From Ficedula albicollis (lineage: Eukaryota > Chordata > Aves > Passeriformes > Muscicapidae), in assembly GCF_000247815.1 (NCBI RefSeq), contig NC_021674.1, positions 34,816,612-34,880,611 of the forward strand: 64,000 bases of DNA, read 5' to 3'. The position numbers were made by a program, and so were the translations under genes. The notes beneath the pieces were generated by a model, which worked only from the letters and a program-made list of their open reading frames with translations, had not been told where the DNA came from and ran no database searches. Below, piece by piece: positions 53,972 through 64,000 of this stretch; the first letter of the stretch is position 1; each line of letters begins with the position of its first letter.

Positions 53972-56900
53972 TTGTATGAATAAGAAATGCAGAAGTGGTA
54001 AAAACCCCAGTATTGTCAGCATCTTTGCTTTATAGTTGAAGAATGGAAGACATGGAAGACATCTGGATATCTAGGTGCTAAATTATGTATTTGAACACCT
54101 TTAAAAAAATCAGGCTGTGGAGGAGCTGCAAAAGCAAAGGACAGCTGTTAAGAAGCCCTTCATAGCTTTAGCCACAAGATATTTAAAGCATGAGAACCAG
54201 ATCCACTCTCGCTTTTTCATGCACTGTATGGCAGAAGGATCCTTTCTCTTTCTCTTGCTGTCTGTGGCTGAAGTTAGAGGCAGACAGCTCAGCTTGCCTC
54301 CCTCCTTCCCATCTGCTGTGTGCTGGGTGAAGACAGGCTGCACCATTCACCATCTCCTCCCCAGCCCCTGCTTAGGAACACAGGCACAAGGCAGTACTGT
54401 TTTTTACCACAGCTTTTGTCACAATTGCAGCTGATATCTGATGTACTGTTCTGTTGACACACCCTGCACACCATGTACAGCTTGTTGTGCTGCCAGACAC
54501 CTTCTTGTGCTCACCCATGTATTTAATTTTCTTCTTCATATGTTCCAAGTGCATCTGGTCCCTTGGGAAAGACCCTGTGAAACATGCTGTAATTAGCTCC
54601 AAAAATTAGTTTGCAGGACAGTTGCATTGTCAGATCCAGTAATCCTTGGTTGAAAACACCTGTAAACATCAGCATCTACCATTCTCTCCTGTCTCTCAGT
54701 TACTCTTGTTTGTTTTTCTTGCCTCATATTTGAACTCTGCTCTGGCTTTCAGTTATGAGTTATTCTTTGTGTGTGCAGTAATACAAATATTTACTGTGAA
54801 GTATCATTGATATGATTCAGAAAGTATGCCTTATGAATTCTGAGAGGGAAGGGTTTCAATATTTTAGCATATTCTGCACAATTTTTGAATTCATGAAAAA
54901 TGAGAGAGTAACCCAGTAAATTTTATATTGATATTAAGGCAGAGTGAAGCTGATCCATTTGTTACCATGTCCATGAAAGTGTGTTCTGCTTACAGACTCA
55001 AAATATCCCTGAGTTTTGCAGTTAGAGATCTCTGCAATTTAACTGGTCTCCAGTTACAGCCATATTGTCATGGTTGTAGCTACACAGATGACTCCAGGAT
55101 CTCCAGTCAGTCGTACATCTTCAGATGATTCCCATCCTGACTAGTTTGGAATGAACCAGCTGGTTTTCCAAGGGGAAAAACACAAAAGCTGTGTGGTAGC
55201 TTTTAGTCCAACTTTATTCCTACAGGTAATGCCATCACAAATGGCTCTGGGTAATTTACATTTCAGTCTAAGTGGGTATGAACCTGCCAAAAATCTTTCT
55301 AGCTATACCCTCTGTGGCAGTGCTAAAATGGCTATAACAATTCTTTTTTCTGCACAACATTTCCCATCTTGATTTTGAAAACCATTTCATGCTGTATCTG
55401 TAAATTAATTAGTGTAACAAGACCCTTGTCTTGAGGGCATGGAAATAAATATGTTCACTGGAATCATCTTGCAATGATACTAAAGCTGGGGGGAGTGGGA
55501 CAGGTGGAATAATAAATATATCTGGTTATAGGTAAGCAGTGTAGAGGAATTGGTATTATGAATGACAAGCATTGCCTAAATAATTAACCTGCAAACACAT
55601 ACAAAAAACTACATTATGTATTTTAAAAATGCTTATACAATGGAGAGGTGAATTCCCAGGTGTTCAACTGATATGACCTTGCTGTACAGAAGAGAATGCA
55701 GAGAATTTGAATGGAAAATAAGAGAGACAAAGCCTGACTCAAGGAAATATTCAGGACAGCTCTTCTCCACAGGAAACAGGGGAGTTAACTCTTCAGCTCT
55801 GTGACCATGCAGGAGCACAGTGCATGTACCACACCTGGGAATAAACAGATTTCCCTGCAGAAAGATGTTTCTCTTCCAAGAGCAACTGTGCCACTGAATC
55901 CAAATTCTGGTTTCTGCCTAACTTGGTATACTGAGGCAAAAACCATGAGAGGATAGTAGTGCATGTATTTCTTGAAGGACTCTCCAGAAAAGATTACTTT
56001 ATTCAAGAATATTGCTTCACAATTGCAAAATTTTCAAATTAGTTCCATAGTAAATGGAAATCTTTATGTGTAGCTAGAAATTTATCAGCCTTCTCTGGTA
56101 TCACTTGAATTTCTGGCCTTTGGTTTAGTGTGGCTGGGCTTTGGTCTCAGCTGATTGGTTTAAAATACACAGATGGTTGCATTTAGGCTCTCCAAAATTA
56201 ATATATAGAAAACCCATGGACAATGCCTTTTGTTTGTAAGAACAGTTATTCATGTTTCTAACTCTATGTACTACTAATGTTGAACATAACTCCTCAATGT
56301 AAAAAGTTTTCAATCCTTATTTCCTTAATATTTCCTTCATTCTTTTGTATGAATTCCCCACTTGTTTACACTGAGCCAATGCAGCTTCCAGTGAAGATAG
56401 TGGTGAATCAGTCACTTCAAACATGCCAGGTTTCTGACCAACAGAATCATTTACAGCAGGAAGCTGGTTCTCATTTCAGTGGTGCAGAGACATACTGACT
56501 CCTGAGTTAGTGTAATCCCTTTTGCAGCAGAAGGGGAATTAGAGTGGGTGTGTTATCACACTCAGCTGTTTCCCCAGCTGTGGAGGAATTGAACAGGAAT
56601 ATTTTCAGCTGAGCAGCCCAACGCCTGGGGCAGGGAGATGATGTGGGTGTTAGTTTCCTAGGACTACTTGGCTTCATCAGGACTCTGACATTCTCCCTAC
56701 AAGGAATGAGTGCATCCCCTGGGGTAGACCCCTGTTATACAACCCTGGACATACTTTCCTGGGGAAAAGGAAAGGTCTTATGTGTCTAACGTGGTCCATT
56801 CTTGCACATGGCTTCAGTGAATCTATGTTTTTACCATGAAAAATGGTTTGCCAGGAGCACCATGTCTATTCCTAACAAGACTGAGCAGCAAAAAGTGATT

Positions 56901-57486
56901 CCAGAGTAATGATCACATGTTCAGTGGACACAAACACGTCAAGTGATTTTTTTCTAATGTAGAAAAAAGTACAGTCTTGAGAAAAATTAGGCTGTCGGTC
57001 TCTTTCACTCTTTTGACTACCTTTCTAAACAGTGTAATGTGAGAGTTCCCTGCTATGTGTGTATGTACAGGATGGTTGAAAGGGTAGGGCACTGAATGGC
57101 ACTTTGCTGTTTTAAAATGCACTGTGCCACACCAATCTGTGGTAAACCAGTATTTCTTTGGTGAATTGTGTAGAGTAAGCAGACTGTTCATGACAGCTCT
57201 ATGAATAATAATGGTGAATTCACCATGATGCTTTTGCTCCTGCTGGATTTTATTATTCAAGGCTGTTCCACAGTAACTATTATTGAGCTGCAACTTATAG
57301 AGAAGTTTAAAGGTTGCAAGTTCAGTAGAGAAAAACTGTTTCTTCATTTTTATAATTTATTTCTTCATTTACAACAACTCTCAGTTTCACATCTCATACA
57401 GACTTAATACTTAAGCCTTTATCCCATATGGAGGACAAAGATTCAGGAGAATGATAAGCAGAGTTCTAAAAAGTCATCCCTCAGAC
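53972..57486. other. Unique non-coding DNA
   Basis: No gene established. The block 54110-54600 is GC-richer and gives several overlapping open frames on both strands; one short exon-like piece in it is listed separately. The 144-codon minus frame at 56913-57347 resembles nothing known. Confidence 0.4.
54515..54574 (-). other. Candidate 60-bp exon, unidentified
   Basis: On the minus strand TTACAGCATGTTTCACAG ends at 54575, and GTGAGC begins at 54514. The 60 bases between them are exactly 20 codons and are open: SFPRDQMHLEHMKKKIKYM. The frame is lysine-rich and helical-looking. Acceptor and donor both fit the consensus, but such pairs arise often by chance and I find no partner exon or family match. 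Confidence 0.12.
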
Positions 57487-57520
57487 AGTTTTTCCTCTCC
57501 TCTCCTCTCCATTCTCTCCT
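57487..57520. repeat. (TCCTC)n pyrimidine microsatellite
   Basis: About four TCCTC units (TTCCTCTCCTCTCCTCTCC) followed by further CT-rich sequence. Confidence 0.85.
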
Positions 57521-57612
57521 TCACCACTCTCCACTTTTTCCAGCCACTTCCTGTTAACCCAATGTTCTCCCAAATTGAGCAACTGTATAAATGTTCCCAC
57601 TTACCATTTTCT

Positions 57613-58023
57613 CTGTGGAACCTCATTTACTTGTCTCATTCTTGCCAGAAGCTTGTGGCAGCCCAGAAGGGCTAATAAAATGCATAGGAGGAGGACAGAG
57701 AGACCTAGAACACTTAAGAAGGGAAAGTTAGAGTTTGAAATCATGAGTTCTGAATCTCCATCTCTGCCTATTGTTATCTGTGGAACCTCATTTACTTGTC
57801 TCATTCTTGCCAGAAGCTTGTGGCAGCCCAGAAGGGCTAATAAAATGCATAGGAGGAGGACAGAGAGACCTAGAACACTTAAGAAGGGAAAGTTAGAGTT
57901 TGAAATCACGAGTTCTGAATCTCCATCTTTGCCTATTGTTGACAGAGAGACCTAGAACACTTAAGAAGGGAAAGTTAGAGTTTGAAATCATGAGTTCTGA
58001 ATCTCCATCTCTGCCTATTGTTA
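57613..58023. repeat. Tandem duplication, 165-bp period, 2.5 copies
   Basis: CTGTGGAACCTCATTTACTT at 57613 recurs at 57778. A third, 5'-truncated copy begins at 57941 with GACAGAGAGACCTAGAACAC and ends near 58023. The two full copies differ at only about two positions. The distance from the equivalent point of copy 2 (57859) to copy 3 (57941) is 82 bp, half the main period. Because 165 is divisible by three, frames stay open across the array on both strands (57575-57955 plus, 57601-57909 minus). These are consequences of the repeat, not genes. Confidence 0.95.
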
Positions 58024-59244
58024 CCCAGGAGCTGCTGCTGTGTAGCATTGCCTCTTTCCAGGGTGATGAGGCATAGGAGAGGTTCAGCTCATACCACTCC
58101 TTTGCTGCCAGGCTAGCAGGGCTGAAGGGTTCAGGTCAAGGTCATTCAGAATCAGCCCATCCTTTGGGTGCACTGGCAGTACCTCTGGATGCCCTGCATG
58201 CTTCAGGGCTCTGAAAATAAATGTGGGAGCTTTCTGTGCAAGCAGATGTTCAAAGGCAGCTACTGCAGCAGAGGTGAGGCCATGCTGTGGATCAGCTGGA
58301 AATTAATGTCCTTTGCCACACAAAACTTCTCAGTGTGGTGATTTCCTGCCATTTCTAAATTTGTTAAAAGCAATCAGTCTTGAAAGTTATGATGCTGTCA
58401 TGAACAATTTTCGTTCATTTGTCATGAAAGAGCTGTAGTGGTTGCATAAGCAAAACCTAGGGAAATCCATGTAGAGAATACATGAGGTTTACTTATTCAA
58501 AGAGAAATCTGTTCAATACATATACCATAAAAGGAGAGTAACTCTAGTACTTTTTTTTTTTTCTTTCCACCACTGTTAGTGCTTTTTGAAGCAACAGTTA
58601 CCTGCTGCTATTTTTCCTGGGAAATCATTACCTGGGAAGTCATTCTGCTTTTGTCCAGTGTGCAAAAGGCAGCAGATGGGATGCCAGCTAATTGCCATTG
58701 CTGTTTTTAGCTGTCTCTCTTCCTTATTCTTGCCTACTTTTTCCTTCTCTGAATTGATTGCAGCTACTAACCTGGGGCACAGGAAAATGCCCATTACAAG
58801 TCTCAGCTTGCAGGCTGGCCACAAAGAGGGAAGCAATGTCCCAGGGATCCCAGCAACTGCTCTTATGTACTGCAGCCCTGAAAATGCTCCCACACTATGC
58901 TTATCTCCTGCAAGAGTGTTTGAGAGGATTATGCCAATGCCATACCATTCAAAATTTCATAAGAGGTTTTAATATTCTATCTACATATGCTAGAAAAGTA
59001 GAAGGCAAGAAGTAAAATTGAGAATTATGACAAAAGAAGATTAAAGACTACTTCTTTCTTTTTCCCTATTGTTATCTAAATTTCTTCATGTATCTGCAGA
59101 TTAATTTCTTTTAGTTTTTATTTCTTATACTAGATTTTATTTTTGAGACTGGGGCTGTATTAACACATAATACAAACACATAAGTCCAGCCTTCAATATA
59201 TTTAATTTTTTTAATGTCTCAGGTTTTTTTCAATGTTTGGCATA
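58024..59244. other. Unique non-coding DNA
   Basis: No gene recognised. A 128-codon plus frame at 58586-58972 overlaps open frames on both strands, which argues for chance. A small imperfect duplication, CCTGGGAAATCATTA/CCTGGGAAGTCATT, lies at about 58616-58645. Confidence 0.4.
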
Positions 59245-59408
59245 GTTATGAGATTATTATTTGTTTTCAGTTTTCCTCTTTTGAATTAAATGTTTTCTTT
59301 TATGCTAGTAAATTGCTGATTTTTCGGTTATGAGATTATTATTTGTTTTCAGTTTTCCACTTTTGAATTAAATGTTTTCTCTTCTGCTTGTAAATTGCTG
59401 ATTTTTCT
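59245..59408. repeat. Tandem duplication, 82-bp period, 2 copies
   Basis: GTTATGAGATTATTATTTGT at 59245 is repeated at 59327, with a few substitutions (CCTCTTTT/CCACTTTT, TTTTATGCTAG/CTTCTGCTTG). Confidence 0.93.
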
Positions 59409-62400
59409 TAATGCAAGCACAAAACAATAAACCATTTCTGGATTAAATAAAGCACTCCTGAGATATATTGGGCCTTTCAGTGTATGTCTCTGAAGTCTTT
59501 AATACAAATATGTCTCCATCTTGGGAAAATCTATGAAAACGCATCTCAGGGCCTGTGAGCAATTTCATCCATCCATTTATTTTTCTTCTGTCTCTAGCAT
59601 CTGCATACAGATTTCTGGAAGAGGTTAAACTGTAACAAAACTTAGAGCAATTGCAATCACAAAAAAATAACTGACCAAACAAACAAACCCAAACTCCTGC
59701 CATTCATATAAAAAGGAGTTTCCCTTAGAACAGGGCTCTATGGTATCAGTTAACCTAGGTGGCATATTTCAATACCCATGTGTCACTACTGGTTTTTGGT
59801 AAATTATGCTATAGTTGTCACATTTTTCCTGGCAGCATCTCTCAGCTGCTGTACTTTGGGGAATTAGCAATGAAAACATGATGCGTCTTGTGCTGTGGCA
59901 TGCCAAGGGAAATGAGATCATAGTGCAGCTGATTAATTTCTCCATGGGAATTCAGTGGGCACCTTTTGGAAACAAAAATTCATGAAGTGTGGGTAACCAC
60001 GAGCAAAAACAGTGTGTGCGTGTCGACAAGAGGGAAAGTCACCATGAACTGAACTCTCTTACAAAAAGGCACTAATGATGTTGATCCTAAGGACTGCTCT
60101 TTTAAATATCCAGTGATTTATTTGCGCCCAGTTGTTTGAAGGAAGACTCTTCACTTGGTTTTCCACTGCTGCAAGTGCAAGCCAAAATTGTTTGAGAAGC
60201 ATTTATCTTGAAATTCTTTTGAGTGTAGTTGTTGAGGTCTGCATCTAGGTTAAACCTGAGCAGCAGAGCTCAGTGACATTCTTATTTCATATGATTATCT
60301 GCTATATAAAGTTGCCTGGCCCAAAAGGCTCATAGTGAATTCCTCAGCAGAAGATTCTTTTGAAGACTTTCTTCCTCTGTAATAATTCTTCATCTGATGA
60401 GAACAGAGGGGATTTAGGAAGTTCCTTTGTAGAAGGAATACAACAACTGGCATTCTATGATTCTGGCATTCTTGCAAGGCCAACCTGTGAGACATACTGA
60501 TGGGACATCCAACCCAACACTTCTGACAGGGCAAAGGGTACAGAAAAATGGAATCCCATGTTACAACAGATGACAAAGATCAGAAATTTACCTTAACTTT
60601 ACCTTACCAAGTCCATGTCACTATGGTCATTGACCAACTGGTCCATCAGCTGGCAGGGAATAACCCCAAGCAACTCTGAATGATAAGGAACTATCAGAGA
60701 TATGCTTTTGAGAAGTATTAGACACTTGAAGAGCATCATCCAAAGAAGAAAATATTGCTGCATCAGTGGCCAAGTTACGTTTCTTGGAGTAAAATGCAGG
60801 ATAAGGCTTTTAGAAGATGGAAAGAGAAAAGAGCTTTGCCTAAACATTTGTGGCTGTGTGGGAAAGATTTTCCTAATTCCCACAGGTCTTGCAGCAAGTC
60901 TGCCATTATTATCTAAACACATGCGAGCGTACAAGATAATGACAAAACTGATCCTGAGCTGGAGAGCTGAAGGGGAATGGTGAAGTTGTCAACAGCAATG
61001 AGCAGAGGGGGAAGAGTGGCAGGTTCAAATTAAAAACTTACCTGTGATCTTTTTTTGCTTCGACTGACAGGGACTCATCCTGAATACACTAAACTGTCAA
61101 TTCAACTGATAGAATGGAACAGAAACAGACAAGACAGAGAGGTTAAAATGTTCAGCCAGGGAATTACAGCAGAAAACCAGAGAAAAAGGTATACAAAGAG
61201 AAAGCAGAGTCTGCAGTGGCTTTGAGAGAGTATCATGAAGAAGGGAGAAGGAGCTGCTGTAAAAGATGCTGAAAGAGCAATAAAGGTTGATGGAAAGTCA
61301 CAAGGGGGTACTGCCACAAAAGCCAGGCCTGGAAAAAAGTGATCAAGGGTATCAGATTAGACAGGAAGGTCAAAGAGGACACAGAGATTCCCCGTGGTAG
61401 CCAGAAAGAGGTCATTTGAGACCTTGCTGAATTAGTTTGAATGGGGAGGGCTGGAGCCAGATTGCAATGAGTCAGAGGAAAGGAAATCAATGCAGTGGTC
61501 GTAAACAGGCCTTTCAAGTCACTCAGAAGTGAAAGGGAGAAGGGAGTGCTGGGAGAGAAAGAAAAGCTGACCTGTTTGCACTGGAACTTCACAAACAATG
61601 TACTACTTATTTCTTTCCCTTTCTCAATGTATGAATTACCTTTTTTGTTGTTGTTTTGTTTTGTTTTCTGATCAATTTTGTTGCTGTTTTTATTTTGAAG
61701 ATCAGAAAAGCTTCCAGACTCCCTGGTTCTAACAATTGCCCATTAATATATCTCAGGCACCTACCCAAGGAAATGCATATAAATAGCAGTCTGTACAAAT
61801 TTATGTCTCTTAAATCTATTATTCAATCTTGATTTGACCATAGAGCTTCATTTGTTCTCATGATTACTACTTGTATGATGTCTGGTACTGTAGTTCATTG
61901 GTGCCAAGCTTAAATTAAATTTGGTTTTAAATCCCTGGAACTCCTACAGAAACATGAAGTGAGCGATTGTACTATAGAACATACTGTAGAGAAGTCTGAC
62001 TTACCATACTGCTTCTCCAAAAACATGTTTAGTCTTTTCAAGGCATTTGCTTGTCCCACCAACCACAGATTTTGCCAACCTGGCAACATTTAAAAGATAC
62101 GAAAACATCGTGATAGAAATGCAACAGCTCAGGATTTAGTCATAAAATTTTCACTGAAATGAAAAGGTGGTTCACAATGGGAAACATTTGGCAATTACAT
62201 GGGAATATGGACTTGTGATTTCTGGCACTGCCTTTGGGGTCAGTAAGTACCTGTGCCTGGAAGGAAAACAGAGTAGCAGGGTAGAGAATTTCCACAACCG
62301 GCTGGAAGCAATTCTTGCTGTCTGATTTTAAGACCATGGTTTTCACGTGCTACCCTTTGCTCGTGGCGTCTCAATTTCGACAGAGCAAGCACCCAAAAAA

Positions 62401-63176
62401 AGAGAAGTCCCTTTGAAATTCAGTGGGATCATAAAAATATGACTGAGCTAGTAGATGTGCTGGGTCTGGCAGGCAGCCATGCAGTCATGTCACTAGTGAC
62501 CCACAGTGCATTTCTAGAGCAAAAGATTTTAGTCATGGGTGCTCATTACGGATTACTGATGGATAGGGAGAGAGGCTGCAGAGACCTTTCTAGATATGTG
62601 CCCTCTCTGTGGGCATCAGCCAGGGACTCCCAAATCTCCCCATGCCAGAGGCAGGCTGCTCCCTAGCTCACATACATTTTGTTTTGCAGCTTTGTTGGGA
62701 AAATCTGTTGTCCCACCAGTAAAGTAATTATCCACAAGCAAAAGTAAGAGAGCACCTAGTGAAGACCACAGCACATCTTTAAACAGAAAATCACCTTCCT
62801 CTACTCCAGCAGTTTATCTGGCTTTATTTTTTTCCTTGATATTTAAATCAATAATTTCATCCATGTTAAATGAATACCATCTACAACAGACTTAATTTAA
62901 AGTTTTGAATAAATAATCTTAGAGATTTAGCTCATTTTTCAAATAGTGAATTACTCTCACTTCAGATTTTGCAAATGTGTTTTTGATTTGCAGACATGGC
63001 TGGAATATTCTGCACAAATACATCTCCAGCTATGCTGTGCTCTGAAGGTGTCCCCAAAGACTATTAATGTGATTGGTCACTTAGTTCTTATAGAAACCAC
63101 ACCCATGACTTGATGAATCTTACAATTTAAAAAGCAAGAAACTATTACCTTTAATAAGCTGTGAATAATCTCGATT
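59409..63176. other. Unique AT-rich non-coding DNA
   Basis: No gene, RNA or named repeat recognised. CATTCTATGATTCTGG at about 60451 looks like a CR1 tail, but no CR1 body adjoins it, so I do not call it. Confidence 0.45.
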
Positions 63177-63230
63177 GCACATATATGCATGCACACGCAC
63201 ACAGGCTCACACACATCCACACACATTTAG
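63177..63230. repeat. Imperfect CA/TA microsatellite
   Basis: CACATATATGCATGCACACG, then further CACA units broken by GG, TC and ATC, to about 63230. Confidence 0.8.
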
Positions 63231-63353
63231 TTCATTTACATTTGAATACAAGGATTTGGATTGAAGTTATCTGCTAAATTTCTTGCAGGGAAAGCCCACA
63301 GAAAGAGCCAGAGCTTAAACTTCTGAACCAGAACAGTTATTCTGGGCTACATT

Positions 63354-63515
63354 CCCCACATGTTTTATACCCTGTAATGTTATGGTGGGCAAGGTGAGTA
63401 TGGGAGTGCTTCAGCCCAAGAACACAGCTCACTGCCCCACATGTTTTATACCCTGTAATGTTATGGTAGGCAAGGTGAGTATGGCACTGCTTCAGCCCAA
63501 GAACACAGCTCACTG
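63354..63515. repeat. Tandem duplication, 81-bp period, 2 copies
   Basis: CCCCACATGTTTTATACCCT at 63354 is repeated at 63435. The copies are nearly identical (GGTGGGC/GGTAGGC, GGGAGTG/GGCACTG). Frames stay open on both strands because 81 is a multiple of three. Confidence 0.95.
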
Positions 63516-64000
63516 TCCTGCCAGTGCCCAGCTGGGTGCCACCTCCCCACTCAGTGTGACTGATCCAGTCTGCCTGGCAGCGTTCATCCTGCAGAAATGC
63601 AAATGTGTTGGAAAAGTCACTATTACCTCCCCCAAGTTCCCTTTGGTCACACATGGGGCTGCACAGGGGTGAACTGGCTGCTACACCCATGTAGAGGAAT
63701 TGCTACTCAGCATCTGCCTGGTGTATCCAGGGTTGGGGCAGTTTGGCATCACCCTGCTTTCTCAAGGTCTTGTAGCATGGCTACATCAGATATAGACATT
63801 TGTGTGCTGTGAGAATTTCTTCTAGCAAGGATTCATCACATAGAATACTTCCTGCCAGTGCCCAGCTGGGTGCCACCTCCCCCCTCAGTGTGACTGACCC
63901 AGTCTGCCTGGCAGCGTTCATCCTGCAGAAATGCAAATGTGTTGGAAAAGTCACTATTACCTCCCCCAAGTTCCCTTTGGTCACACATGGGGCTGCACAG
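63516..64000. repeat. Direct repeat, 151-bp unit at 334-bp spacing, runs off the window
   Basis: TCCTGCCAGTGCCCAGCTGG at 63516 starts a 151-bp unit that recurs from 63850 to the last base. It is almost unchanged: CCCCACTCAG/CCCCCCTCAG and GACTGATCC/GACTGACCC. The 183 bp between the copies are unique in this window. The second copy is cut by the window edge, so this may be the start of a longer array with a period of about 334 bp. Confidence 0.93.

Noticed and set aside
57575..57955. 126-codon 'repeat protein' frame
   Set aside because: The repeat period of 165 bp keeps both strands open at once, so it is a consequence of the duplication.
60451..60466. CR1 tail-like CATTCTATGATTCTGG
   Set aside because: A single tail-like word without adjoining CR1 3' sequence is too short to support a call.
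63337..63690. 117-codon minus-strand frame with internal repeats
   Set aside because: It spans the 81-bp duplication and is open on the opposite strand as well, with no recognisable domain.

Overview
This window looks like nuclear DNA from a bird, most likely a songbird. It is AT-rich, has no gene I can recognise, and carries the repeats expected of an avian genome: CR1 LINE fragments ending in the ATTCTRTGATTCT-type 3' tail, and one short interspersed element whose head matches tRNA-Ile and whose tail matches a CR1 3' end. That architecture is known from passerines (TguSINE1). There are no operons, bacterial genes, CRISPR arrays, tRNA or rRNA genes. The window is best read as a gene desert or part of a very large intron. 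Short open frames are scattered throughout at about the density expected by chance in such DNA.

Layout. 1-13.1 kb: mostly unique AT-rich DNA with two tandem duplications, a long poly-A tract and one unrecognised 172-codon frame. 13.1-15.1 kb: a decayed CR1 ORF2 (end of endonuclease, then the start of reverse transcriptase), split by a 1 kb AT/poly-C block that contains 912 consecutive C. 15.5-15.7 kb: an exon-like open frame. 16.9-17.6 kb: a second pure C run of 695 bases. 17.6-35.3 kb: unique DNA with a tRNA-Ile/CR1 SINE at 20.8 kb, a CR1 tail at 21.8 kb and several tandem duplications. 35.3-36.0 kb: a CR1 3' copy with an internal tandem duplication. 37.7 and 40.5 kb: short CR1 tails. 46.0-47.4 kb: a CR1 3' copy split by a ~731 bp insertion. 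47.4-64 kb: unique DNA with further direct duplications, ending in a repeat cluster that runs off the right edge.

The strongest unusual signals are the two giant uninterrupted poly-C runs (probably an assembly or gap-filling artefact, otherwise remarkable), the 22-bp direct repeats that bracket the first of them inside a CR1 reading frame, and the high number of two-copy direct tandem duplications (at least 13), many with a period near 80 bp (73, 78, 81, 82, 83, and 165, about twice 82). I did not find a convincing new biological system. Orphan open frames are reported as unidentified, with no function assigned.
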